The notes under the pieces: model-generated
Seen by the model: only the letters and a program-made list of their open reading frames with translations
What the model was told of the DNA's origin: nothing
The model's database searches: none
Shown here: one piece after another, positions 1 through 6,430 of the stretch
Layout of the letters: each line of letters begins with the position of its first letter
Position numbering within the stretch: position 1 is the stretch's first letter
DNA from: Candidatus Kerfeldbacteria bacterium
GTDB lineage: Bacteria > Patescibacteriota > Patescibacteriia > UBA9570
Assembly (NCBI GenBank): GCA_016207285.1
Contig: JACQPW010000015.1
Coordinates: 1 to 18,946 of the forward strand
Direction: 5' to 3'
Length of the DNA stretch: 18,946 bases
Made by a program: the position numbers and the translations under genes

Positions 1-333
1 ACCATTGGTTTACAATCGTTGTATTCGAAGGTAAAGCTCACCCGATCAGCTAAAGGTGACAACCTCACCATTCAGTTGAAAGATGCTGCCACCAAAGATG
101 GCCTGCGCCGACGGACTGTGAAACTGTATAAGAAAACGAAAAAGTCTGGGGATTGGACACGGGTAAAGTTAAGTTCCAGTAAAACGAATAACAAGGGTAA
201 ATTGACGGTAGAACTCGACCAATCGAAGACGACTTACTATCAAGTGCGCTGGACACCGAACGAAATCGATGCCGCCACCTATAATACTGATACCGTCCGC
301 ACTAAACAATTGAAAGTAACGGGCGTTCGCTAG
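1..333 (+). CDS. Secreted protein, C-terminal Lys-rich Ig-like domain (5'-partial)
   Basis: The frame is open from the first base and ends at TAG 331-333, so this is the 3' end of a larger gene that starts outside the window. The 110 visible residues form an all-beta, Lys/Thr-rich segment with LKDAAT, KTNNKGKLTVEL and a final YYQVRWTPN strand. The same pattern (LKDAAT, KTNKKGQLELSV, YRFKATWKPK) closes the 772-residue propeller protein at 6975-9293, so the two are probably secreted proteins sharing a C-terminal module, perhaps for folding or for attachment to the envelope. Function is inferred only from that similarity. The next gene begins 9 bases downstream with no promoter of its own, so the two are probably co-transcribed. 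A TTG at 19 gives an apparent start but is not a credible one, because the coding signal continues upstream to the edge. Confidence 0.8.
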   Translation, partial: TIGLQSLYSKVKLTRSAKGDNLTIQLKDAATKDGLRRRTVKLYKKTKKSGDWTRVKLSSSKTNNKGKLTVELDQSKTTYYQVRWTPNEIDAATYNTDTVRTKQLKVTGVR

Positions 334-342
334 TCAACTGGT

Positions 343-975
343 ATGCCTCAATTTGGATTAATCCAAGCTGAGCATACCGTTTTACAGTCATTAACCACAC
401 CAATTAAGATCCAGAACTATCTGGATCGTGTGCCGATGAATTGGGAAAAGCACGGTGAGACCTACATGTCACCGCAACGAGCCTTGCGCGCCCATAAAAT
501 GCACTGCTTTGAAGGTGCCTTGTTCGCGGCGGCTACCTTGTGGGTGCATGGCGAACCGCCGTTACTATTTGATTTACGCGTGCGGGGTGATGATGACCAT
601 GTCGTAGCATTGTATAAACGCCATGGCTATTGGGGAGCGATCAGTAAAACCAACCATGCCTCACTCCGGTTTCGTGATCCCATTTATAAAACCATGCGTG
701 AATTAGCGCTGTCTTACTTTCATGAATATTTCAGTGATCTGACCGGTAAAAAAGTCCTACGCGAATATTCTGCCAAACCATTAAACTTAACTACGTTTGG
801 TACAGACTGGGTGACAGCTGAAGAAGATTTAGTTGCTATTGTAGACGCCATTGATGCTGCCCCACATCACCAGATTGTCCCCCAACGTAACCTGCGCCTG
901 CTGCGCCAAGCCGATGCCATGGAGCGCCGGGCTGGTCGACTAAAGGAATGGAAAAAAACCAATCCACGTACTTAA
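343..975 (+). CDS. Hypothetical protein, possible transglutaminase-like/papain-like fold
   Basis: A 210-residue soluble protein with no signal peptide or membrane segment. I do not recognise a named family. The centre has a Cys at the start of an apparent helix (HCFEGALFAA, around residue 55), followed by a strand and a His (GDDDHVVALY, around residue 87) and then GYWGAISKTNH. This Cys-His-polar order with that spacing resembles transglutaminase-like cysteine enzymes, in which Cys, His and Asp/Asn are catalytic; the assignment is inference. The C-terminus is basic and rich in Arg/Lys. The ATG lies 9 bases after the preceding stop with no Shine-Dalgarno sequence, which suggests coupling to the upstream secreted-protein gene. 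A strong terminator begins at its stop codon, so it is the last gene of the unit. Confidence 0.72.
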   Translation: MPQFGLIQAEHTVLQSLTTPIKIQNYLDRVPMNWEKHGETYMSPQRALRAHKMHCFEGALFAAATLWVHGEPPLLFDLRVRGDDDHVVALYKRHGYWGAISKTNHASLRFRDPIYKTMRELALSYFHEYFSDLTGKKVLREYSAKPLNLTTFGTDWVTAEEDLVAIVDAIDAAPHHQIVPQRNLRLLRQADAMERRAGRLKEWKKTNPRT

Positions 976-1006
976 AAAAGTAGAGCCACATTGGGCTCTA
1001 CTTTTT
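975..1006. terminator. Bidirectional intrinsic terminator
   Basis: Perfect 13-bp inverted repeat: the arm 975-987 pairs with 994-1006 around a 6-base loop (988-993). The arms have a GC-rich inner part and outer A5/T5 runs, so a T-tract follows the hairpin on both strands. It lies between two convergent genes (stops at 975 and 1025) and can end transcription of both. Confidence 0.93.
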
Positions 1007-1024
1007 ATTTGACCTCGTTACGTC

Positions 1025-1945
1025 CTAGAGTTCGGCACTCAAGATGACGTCACCATAAGGATAGGTGTCCACTTCTGGTTCACCAGCCCAGTCTACTTCT
1101 ACATCGACTGTACCATTAGCATCATCGACTGCTGTCACGGTTCCTTTAGTATAGGAACCAATGAACGGTACAGACACTGCATCACCGACGCTCACGCTCG
1201 GTTTGATTGGCATAGTGACCACATCGGCTGTGTCGACCACCTTTAAGCTGCCGGCAAATCCAGAAACTAACACTTGATCACCGGATACGTTCAACACTTG
1301 ATAATGATCATATTCACTACCGTTTTTTACTCCAATCGAAGCGCCAGCTTGCATTGGATCAGTGATGACCACAAACGAATCGGACTCTAGTTGTTCTGGC
1401 TCTTCATCTTCAAAAAAACCAGTGTCTAGGTAACGCACCATTGGTTCAGTGGCCGTACCGCCCTCAACGACATAGGCGCGGGACATACCAGAACCAGATT
1501 GCCACCAGGTCAAGACCGTGTCACCAACAGCGGCAGTTTGACCAGCCGGAATTGGAATGATGACACCGTTTGGAATAGTGACCTCTTCATTTATTTCGGT
1601 TAACACAGAAGCCGTCTCACCGACCTCGGCCACTTTAGCCATGTAGTAAATAAATGTACCGTTCTCAACCCCTTCAGTAGCTGCTTCATCCAGCGCAGCG
1701 CGGGTTGGTGCTAACACGTAATCTCCAAACTCTGCGTCCAGGGTTGAATTTGGAAAATCCACTGGCATGGCAGTTGGATCAATCACAGCGGTATCAACCA
1801 CCGCCACTGTAGTATCAGTGTTCGTGGGAGTAGTGACCGTCGCCGTATTGGTGGTAGTTGTACTTGTGCAACCGGCTCCAAGTAATGTTAATAAAACACC
1901 CGCTCCAGCTAAACTTTTAGCTACCGACATACGCGTAGTATTCAT
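1025..1945 (-). CDS. Secreted lipoprotein with SH3/Tudor-like beta modules
   Basis: A 306-residue protein with an N-terminal lipoprotein signal: a short basic start (MNTTRMSVAK), a hydrophobic core and the lipobox LLGAGC with the modified Cys at about residue 26. A Thr-rich linker (about 27-55) follows, typical of surface-tethered proteins. The remainder is all-beta and acidic. The last part (about 250-306), VSVGDAVSVPF ... GTVTAVDDANGTVDVEVDW, looks like a small SH3/Tudor-like barrel, and two earlier stretches (about 75-165 and 190-245) have similar GD-V-turn patterns, so there may be two or three related modules. No catalytic motif is visible; a binding role at the cell surface is inference. 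The upstream region has a strong extended -10 and an unusual leader (see those entries). Confidence 0.85.
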   Translation of the reverse strand: MNTTRMSVAKSLAGAGVLLTLLGAGCTSTTTTNTATVTTPTNTDTTVAVVDTAVIDPTAMPVDFPNSTLDAEFGDYVLAPTRAALDEAATEGVENGTFIYYMAKVAEVGETASVLTEINEEVTIPNGVIIPIPAGQTAAVGDTVLTWWQSGSGMSRAYVVEGGTATEPMVRYLDTGFFEDEEPEQLESDSFVVITDPMQAGASIGVKNGSEYDHYQVLNVSGDQVLVSGFAGSLKVVDTADVVTMPIKPSVSVGDAVSVPFIGSYTKGTVTAVDDANGTVDVEVDWAGEPEVDTYPYGDVILSAEL

Positions 1946-1977
1946 AGTGTATACTTTAAATGACTTAAAGCCTCCTC
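1946..1977 (-). promoter_or_regulatory. Shine-Dalgarno with hairpin in the spacer (lipoprotein leader)
   Basis: On the minus strand a GAGGAGG (1971-1977) stands 25 bases before the ATG, too far to work linearly. Between them 1954-1970 reads CTTTAA-GTCAT-TTAAAG, a 6-bp stem with a 5-base loop. Folding it out leaves 8 bases between the Shine-Dalgarno and the ATG, a near-ideal distance. No alternative in-frame start exists nearer to the GAGGAGG. The stem is A/U-rich and weak. Confidence 0.5.
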
Positions 1978-1989
1978 TTAGATAAGTCC

Positions 1990-1998
1990 ATTATACCA
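1990..1998 (-). promoter_or_regulatory. Extended -10 promoter for the lipoprotein gene
   Basis: The minus strand reads TGG-TATAAT, a perfect -10 hexamer (1995 down to 1990) with the TGN extension. No convincing -35 is seen at 16-18 bases. The expected start near 1983 gives a leader of about 38 bases that contains the Shine-Dalgarno and hairpin. Confidence 0.65.
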
Positions 1999-2062
1999 TA
2001 GATCACAATAAACACACATGACCCTGCGTTTAGCCGTTTAAGACTGGAATAATCACCTTTGT

Positions 2063-3808
2063 CTAGTTGGAAACAATAGCACGGAGATCATCCGCTCCGC
2101 CAGCCGTTAAATTAGCCCCGTAGTACAACCGATACGTATCCGTTGTCCCGATTTCTAAAATCGTATCTGGATCCATTAAAACATTCACCGCTCCGCTGGG
2201 AGTAACACGACTGCCAGATTCCAGCGTAAAATTTCGACCATCAGTTGATACGGCCGACCGGACACGCAAATCACCGATGGCTTGGCCGGCTGGTGGAGTA
2301 GTAAAGAATAACCGGTAACTACCATCGGAGAGTTGAATGATGTCCGGATCATTCTCTTGATCACCAAAACTGCCACCGGTCAGCGTTATTTCCCCTTCCC
2401 GTTGCCAGGTAGCGCCGTTGTCTGACGAAATGGCGGTATGAATTTTGGAATCTGACGTTGAAGCCACAAAATACATGCGAATAGTACCATCCCCTAAATC
2501 AATTAATTCTGGTACTGACACAAAATTATCTTCCCCTTCATCCGCTACCAATACCGCCCCATCTGTTTCCGCGCCAGTTTGCGATGTAAACATAATACCG
2601 TTCGTTGATGTCGCTCGGAATAATTTTTCAGTAGTCGGAGAGTCCGTTTGCACACCATAGATCATTAGATAAGTACCGTCACTCAATAATAGGACATTAG
2701 GATTCGCCGAACCGGTAACATTGATATTGGTGGCTGACGGTGATAGCCAGTTGATACCATCAGTGGACGTAATACTCCAGATACCACCGCTACCAATAAA
2801 ATACATCCGGTAAGTGGTATTGTCCGGCAATAAAATGGTACAAGTTGAAGTCAGTGGTTCTGGGGATCCAGTCAGTGATAGGTTTTGTTTGGTCCATTCG
2901 GCCGGTGGATTACTCACGGTAAACGCATCAACTAAACTCGCCGAGGTAAGATCTGGATTCACCACAGTAACGGTATAGATACCAGCGCTTAAGCTATCAG
3001 CAAATTCCGCTGTAATACTAGTAGAACTATTGACCGTAGTGGTTGTCGCCGCTGTATCACCAATAGAGACAACGGCACCATCCTGAAAGGCTGTTCCGGT
3101 AATCTCAATAGTGGTTTCCAAATCCGTATATCCGGTAGACGGCGAGATAGTACTGACAGATAGACTGTCTGCGGTAGTAAAGGCTACGGCATCAGACCAG
3201 ACGCCACTGTGATCCGAGTCGTATTGGGCGCGAACCAGTACTGTATAATCAGTAGACGCCTCTAAACCAGCAATGGAATACTGTGGGCTAGCATCCGTAG
3301 TATGGGAGGTAAATTTTTTACTTACCACAACCGTATCGCCTTGCTTAACCCGTGCCTGGTAGCGAGTAATCGTACCGCGCGGTTTAGAATCAACTTGAAA
3401 AGTGACGGAAGTGTCATCAGTAGTCATAACAGTCAACGACCCAATTTTAGCCGGAAGAGTTCTAAATTGCTTGCCACTGCTGTACGCCGTACAGCTCGCC
3501 GGCTCACTCACACAGGCCTGGACTTTGAATTGATACGGTTGATTAGAATGAAGAAATGTCGAACTGACAGCTTTTCGAAGCTTGGCAATATTCTTAAACG
3601 TATGCACCGATGATCCACTACCCTTCAGCAGTTTTATGTTGTAGTAGTCGGCTGGATCGTCATATCGCCAAACCAAGACAGTACTCGTAGCCGTTAGTTG
3701 ACGGGCACGAAGGTGATAAGGCTCTGGAATAGAAGCTGCAAACAGCGTCCGATCAGTGATTCCGAGCACCACCAAGATGACAGCGACAAACCAGATCTTT
3801 TTTGACAT
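2063..3808 (-). CDS. Secreted FN3-FN3-IPT/TIG-propeller protein
   Basis: A 581-residue exported protein. Residues 1-25 are a signal peptide (MSKK, hydrophobic core, ending LFAA). Two fibronectin type III-like domains follow (about 27-125 and 125-215; for example STDYTVLVRAQYDSDHSGVW), then an IPT/TIG domain (about 218-298; SPSTGYTDLETTIEITGTAF ... AGIYTVTVVNPD). The C-terminal 280 residues form a beta-propeller with repeated DG-TYRMYF / STDGINW / SSDNGATW strands, as in five-bladed glycosidase-like or sialidase-like propellers. I see no convincing catalytic triad, so a carbohydrate- or surface-binding role is the safer inference. The start lacks a Shine-Dalgarno and stands 40 bases after the phosphoribosyltransferase stop; a poor -10 (TAAACT) lies 11 bases before the ATG. 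No clear terminator follows. Confidence 0.87.
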   Translation of the reverse strand: MSKKIWFVAVILVVLGITDRTLFAASIPEPYHLRARQLTATSTVLVWRYDDPADYYNIKLLKGSGSSVHTFKNIAKLRKAVSSTFLHSNQPYQFKVQACVSEPASCTAYSSGKQFRTLPAKIGSLTVMTTDDTSVTFQVDSKPRGTITRYQARVKQGDTVVVSKKFTSHTTDASPQYSIAGLEASTDYTVLVRAQYDSDHSGVWSDAVAFTTADSLSVSTISPSTGYTDLETTIEITGTAFQDGAVVSIGDTAATTTTVNSSTSITAEFADSLSAGIYTVTVVNPDLTSASLVDAFTVSNPPAEWTKQNLSLTGSPEPLTSTCTILLPDNTTYRMYFIGSGGIWSITSTDGINWLSPSATNINVTGSANPNVLLLSDGTYLMIYGVQTDSPTTEKLFRATSTNGIMFTSQTGAETDGAVLVADEGEDNFVSVPELIDLGDGTIRMYFVASTSDSKIHTAISSDNGATWQREGEITLTGGSFGDQENDPDIIQLSDGSYRLFFTTPPAGQAIGDLRVRSAVSTDGRNFTLESGSRVTPSGAVNVLMDPDTILEIGTTDTYRLYYGANLTAGGADDLRAIVSN

Positions 3809-3848
3809 AACAGGCAGTTAGTTTATCAAATTCAAACTCGAAAAGCAA

Positions 3849-4463
3849 CTATTGAAGCAGGGCGATTACCTCATCGTCAGTCACTTCAGGAAATGCTGCA
3901 TACCATTCCCCAACCGATCCAAAATAGTCCGGGGTGTGTGGCACAACGACCTGATCAACTAAGTGTGTCAAGCTAGCTACGGCATCAGGTGCCCCCACCG
4001 GAGCAATCAATACAATACGCTTAGGTTTGAATGAACGGATATAGTGCAACGCTGCACGCATCGTTAAGCCAGTAGCAATACCGTCATCGACCAACACTAT
4101 TGTTTTATGGTGTAGTTGTAATGGTGGACGCTGGCCTCGGTATAACTTAAAACGGCGCTGAGCTTCACGCTGCTGTTTGGCAGCTGCTTGCTTGATGTAG
4201 TCATCAGGGACAGCGCTATCGTCATTTAACAGTATCGCTCCATCCATGGTGACTGCCCCAACAGCAAACTCCTTATTAAACGGGGCACCAATTTTTCGCG
4301 GCGTGACAATATCCAGTGGTACGTTAAGACCACGCGCAATTTCGGCTGCCGTCACTACCCCACCGCGCGGCAAGCCCAGTACAATGGTATTGGCCTGCTG
4401 ACGATAGGCTTGCAGTAACGGTAATAGTTGTTGGGCGGCCTGTTTCCGGTTGGCAAATATCAT
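3849..4463 (-). CDS. Predicted phosphoribosyltransferase (COG1926-type)
   Basis: A 204-residue cytoplasmic type I phosphoribosyltransferase. The PRPP-binding loop is clear: IVLVDDGIATGLTMRAAL (about residues 120-140), with two adjacent Asp residues and the TG-T turn. Other family marks are LGLPRGGV near residue 30, KIGAPFNKEFAVGAV (about 58-72) and a C-terminal SVGEWYAAFPEVTDDEV. Members of this family have an unsettled substrate. I chose the ATG at 4463 (MIFANRKQ): the open frame continues 31 residues upstream, but that part is antisense to msrB and has no family similarity. At this start a TATACT hexamer lies exactly six bases before the ATG, which supports a leaderless mRNA. It is divergent from msrB with only 22 bases between the start codons. 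Confidence 0.9.
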   Translation of the reverse strand: MIFANRKQAAQQLLPLLQAYRQQANTIVLGLPRGGVVTAAEIARGLNVPLDIVTPRKIGAPFNKEFAVGAVTMDGAILLNDDSAVPDDYIKQAAAKQQREAQRRFKLYRGQRPPLQLHHKTIVLVDDGIATGLTMRAALHYIRSFKPKRIVLIAPVGAPDAVASLTHLVDQVVVPHTPDYFGSVGEWYAAFPEVTDDEVIALLQ

Positions 4464-4485
4464 AACACCAGTATACAATACTCCT
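4450..4485. promoter_or_regulatory. Compact divergent leaderless promoter pair
   Basis: On the plus strand TACAAT (4474-4479) is followed by six bases and the msrB ATG at 4486; a TTGGCA at 4450-4455 (18-base spacer) is a possible -35. On the minus strand TATACT (4475 down to 4470) is followed by six bases and the phosphoribosyltransferase ATG at 4463. The two -10 hexamers overlap by two bases. Each would place the transcript start on the A of the ATG. Confidence 0.65.
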
Positions 4486-4845
4486 ATGACATTAAACCAT
4501 CTCACCCCAGAAGAAGAAGCCGTTATTGTCCATAAGGGTACCGAAGCTCCAGGCACTGGCGAGTATGATGATTTCTTTGAGGAAGGCAGCTATATCTGTC
4601 GGCGCTGTAACACTGAACTCTATACTTCAAACAGCAAGTTCCACTCCGGTTGTGGTTGGCCTAGTTTTGATCAAGAAATTCCCGGAGCCGTAAAACGCAC
4701 CACGGATGTGGATGGTAGGCGTACGGAAATTACCTGTAACCACTGTGGTGGTCATCTGGGACATGTTTTTGAAGGTGAGCACATGACGGAAAAGAATACG
4801 CGCCATTGCGTCAATTCACTGTCACTGAAATTTATTCCGAAATAA
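4486..4845 (+). CDS. msrB: Peptide methionine-(R)-sulfoxide reductase
   Basis: A 119-residue MsrB, which reduces methionine-R-sulfoxide in oxidised proteins using thioredoxin or a similar donor. The sequence has the structural zinc site (two CxxC pairs, ICRRC and ITCNHC), the HSGCGWPSF motif with the possible resolving Cys, GGHLGHVF, and the catalytic Cys in the C-terminal RHCVNSLSLKF. Length and motif order are normal for a stand-alone MsrB. I chose ATG 4486 (MTLNHLTPEEEAVI) over a TTG at 4450, because MsrB proteins start near this point and a -10 hexamer lies six bases before it. The stop shares a base with the next start (TAATG), so translation is coupled to the PEBP gene. Confidence 0.95.
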   Translation: MTLNHLTPEEEAVIVHKGTEAPGTGEYDDFFEEGSYICRRCNTELYTSNSKFHSGCGWPSFDQEIPGAVKRTTDVDGRRTEITCNHCGGHLGHVFEGEHMTEKNTRHCVNSLSLKFIPK

Positions 4846-5279
4846 TGGTGCAACTGACTAGCCCACATTTCCAGGCGAACCAAACTATTCCTGCCCAGTT
4901 TACGTGTGCAGGTGAAGATATTTCGCCGGCGCTGCAATGGTTCAACGTACCAGACACGAGCAAAAGTTTTGTTTTGATTGTGCATGATCCTGATGCTCCA
5001 AGTAAAGACTGGGTGCACTGGCTAGTAAAAAATATTCCCGCCACGGTCACACAGGTGGCGGATGATACCGTCCCAACCGGCGGTGTGGAAGTGGCTAATG
5101 ATTTTGGGCGTTCCAGTTGGGGTGGTCCATGCCCACCGCGGGGTGAACACCACTACTATTTTGAAATTTATGCCTTGGATGTCACCACAATTGCTGGCAA
5201 TTCCCTAGCCGAAATTAAAACTGCCATGACCGGACATATACTTGATCAAGGGGAATTAATTGGTTTATTTGCTAGATAG
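4845..5279 (+). CDS. YbhB/YbcL-type PEBP (Raf kinase inhibitor-like) protein
   Basis: A 144-residue bacterial phosphatidylethanolamine-binding-protein homologue. The family marks are present: FTCAGEDISPALQW near the start, VHDPDAP...DWVHWLVKNIP (ligand-pocket Asp and His), and NDFGRSSWGGPCPPRGEHHYYFEIYALD. Such proteins are usually cytoplasmic or periplasmic with an uncertain ligand. There is no signal peptide, so this one is probably cytoplasmic. The ATG at 4845 overlaps the msrB stop by one base and the next gene follows directly after its TAG, so it is the middle gene of a three-gene operon. An upstream in-frame ATG at 4806 lies inside msrB and is unlikely to be the start. Confidence 0.93.
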   Translation: MVQLTSPHFQANQTIPAQFTCAGEDISPALQWFNVPDTSKSFVLIVHDPDAPSKDWVHWLVKNIPATVTQVADDTVPTGGVEVANDFGRSSWGGPCPPRGEHHYYFEIYALDVTTIAGNSLAEIKTAMTGHILDQGELIGLFAR

Positions 5280-5870
5280 ATGACTGATTATAAAGAGATC
5301 TTTGGCTACGCTTCAATCGTGGTAGCGGCGGTTGGCTATATTCCTTATATCAAGGATATTCTGGCGCACAAAACCAAACCACACGCCTTTTCGTGGTTCA
5401 TTTGGTTTAGTACGGAAAGTATCGCCTTTGCAGTACAAGTGGTCGCGCAGGGTGGTAGTGGTAGTTGGGTTCATTTGGTGCAACTGATATTATGCTTGCT
5501 CGTGTTTGCATTGGCCTTACGATATGGACATCCGGATATTACCCGCTCGGATTGGATCGCCCTGAGTTTAGGGTTGCTGGCTATTCTCTTATGGTTATTC
5601 ACCAAACAACCGTTGAGCGCTGTAGTGTGCTTAATCGTGATTGATATCATGGCCTTTGCACCAACCTTTCGCAAAAGCTACCAGTTCCCGCGGCAAGAAA
5701 CGGCTGTCTTATATACAACCAGCGCCGCGAGTTATGCCCTAGCCTTGTTCGCACTTGAACAGTACCAAATCGTCAATTGGCTATACCAAGCCGTGTTAGT
5801 GGGCTTAAACATCGCTTTTATCAGCTGGTTATTCATCTTACGGCGACGACGTACTCGTATAGCGCTATAG
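5280..5870 (+). CDS. Seven-helix PQ-loop/SWEET-like membrane protein
   Basis: A 196-residue integral membrane protein with about seven hydrophobic segments and a basic C-terminal tail (RRRRTRIAL), giving a positive-inside end. The first helix pair contains GYIPYIKDILAHKTKPHAFSWFIW, which resembles the PQ-loop/SemiSWEET signature (proline in a kinked helix, then a TK/SxxFSW turn). A small-solute transport or sensing role is inferred from this resemblance only. The ATG follows the preceding TAG with no gap, so it must be translated by coupling or reinitiation; no Shine-Dalgarno is close (a GGGGAA lies over 20 bases upstream). Confidence 0.8.
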   Translation: MTDYKEIFGYASIVVAAVGYIPYIKDILAHKTKPHAFSWFIWFSTESIAFAVQVVAQGGSGSWVHLVQLILCLLVFALALRYGHPDITRSDWIALSLGLLAILLWLFTKQPLSAVVCLIVIDIMAFAPTFRKSYQFPRQETAVLYTTSAASYALALFALEQYQIVNWLYQAVLVGLNIAFISWLFILRRRRTRIAL

Positions 5871-5877
5871 CATTGTC

Positions 5878-5945
5878 TCCCTTCTGCTCACCTGCTGAGC
5901 AATTGAACAGGAGGGAAGCGGGCATGTTCTCCAACATCATGCCCG
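5878..5945. other. Two adjacent hairpins between convergent genes
   Basis: The first has a 9-bp outer stem (5878-5886 with 5908-5916, one G-U pair) enclosing a small inner hairpin (5887-5890 with 5896-5899). The second is an 8-bp GC-rich stem (5919-5926 with 5938-5945, CGGGCATG arms) with an 11-base loop. Neither has a T-tract on either strand, so they are not standard intrinsic terminators. They lie between the PQ-loop gene and the cupin gene, in the GC-rich patch. They could be a small structured RNA, an unusual terminator pair, or part of an acquired segment. Confidence 0.45.
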
Positions 5946-5969
5946 TCCGATTCAGTGTGATCTGCACTG

Positions 5970-6335
5970 CTACCACACGTTGAGGGCGGTAGCGGAGTAC
6001 TGACCGGCCGGCCTGCGGATGAGCAGCACACAGCCTGCATCGCCCCGGATGACATGAGCCATCCCCGGAACGATGGTGACTGCGCTGCCCAGACGGAGCT
6101 TGTACTCGTCGCAGCCACTCTGTTCCGGCTGGCGGAAACGCGCCTTGGCCTGGCCCCACAACAACGTCCACTGTTCGGTGTAGTTGTGGTAGTGATTGCC
6201 CAGGTCGGCCGTCTGCTTCCAGACGATGAACACGTACTCGCGCGACTGCAGCGTCACTGCCCACAGTACCCGACGATTGTCTTCATGTTCTGGCGTCCGC
6301 AGTCGCTTCAGCAGTGTGATCCAGAATCGCACCAT
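5970..6335 (-). CDS. Single-domain cupin protein, probably acquired
   Basis: A 121-residue beta-barrel protein with a canonical cupin motif 1: G-N-HYH-NYT-E-QWTLLW-G matches HxH(x)3E(x)6G, and motif 2 is GSAVTIVPGMAHVI with the fourth metal ligand His. Thus all four ligands (three His, one Glu) of a metal-binding cupin are present. Substrate is unknown; it could be a sugar-nucleotide or small-molecule enzyme, or a binding protein. I chose ATG 6335 because it follows GGAGGTGAT directly, the only perfect Shine-Dalgarno in the window; an upstream in-frame start at 6371 is less likely. Base composition is 62-68% GC in three hand-counted 60-base lines, against about 42% just to the right, and codons are CTG/CAG/GTG-rich, unlike neighbours. 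This suggests transfer from another bacterium. Confidence 0.85.
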   Translation of the reverse strand: MVRFWITLLKRLRTPEHEDNRRVLWAVTLQSREYVFIVWKQTADLGNHYHNYTEQWTLLWGQAKARFRQPEQSGCDEYKLRLGSAVTIVPGMAHVIRGDAGCVLLIRRPAGQYSATALNVW

Positions 6336-6344
6336 ATCACCTCC
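6336..6344 (-). promoter_or_regulatory. Full-length Shine-Dalgarno of the cupin gene
   Basis: GGAGGTGAT on the minus strand abuts the ATG at 6335, leaving four bases after GGAGG. It is complementary to the usual 16S 3' end over nine bases and fixes the start of the gene. Other genes in the window, except the lipoprotein, have no such site. Confidence 0.85.
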
Positions 6345-6358
6345 GAAATGGTACAACA

Positions 6359-6387
6359 GCTGTACAGACAAAACAGCAAACTGTCAA
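6359..6387 (-). promoter_or_regulatory. Possible promoter of the cupin gene
   Basis: Minus-strand TTGACA (6387 down to 6382) is perfect, with a 17-base spacer to TACAGC (6364-6359), a poor -10. The transcript would start near 6352 and carry the Shine-Dalgarno. A perfect minus-strand TATAAT at 6423-6418 is an alternative with a leader of about 76 bases. Confidence 0.4.
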
Positions 6388-6396
6388 GTAGGAACA

Positions 6397-6424
6397 TAGA
6401 CAAAACGCCCACCAGGATTATACT
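6397..6424 (+). promoter_or_regulatory. Leaderless promoter for the YjdF-like gene
   Basis: TAGACA (6397-6402), a 16-base spacer and TATACT (6419-6424), followed by exactly six bases and the ATG at 6431, so the transcript should start at the A of the start codon. A minus-strand TATAAT overlaps the hexamer. Confidence 0.7.
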
Positions 6425-6430
6425 ATCAGT

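Noticed and set aside
1767..1985. Plus-strand hydrophobic open frame opposite the lipoprotein signal
   Set aside because: It is the complement of the Thr-rich linker codons, which read as Val/Gly-rich on the other strand.
4464..4556. 31-residue N-terminal extension of the phosphoribosyltransferase
   Set aside because: It is antisense to msrB, unlike the family, and the ATG at 4463 has a -10 at exactly six bases.
5833..6264. Another minus-strand open frame overlapping the cupin gene
   Set aside because: Low-complexity Arg/Gly/Ala-rich translation with no motif, in a different frame from the cupin.
6351..6365. Inverted repeat GTACA-N5-TGTAC upstream of the cupin gene as an operator
   Set aside because: Arms of only 5 bp and no second copy; too short to support a binding site.
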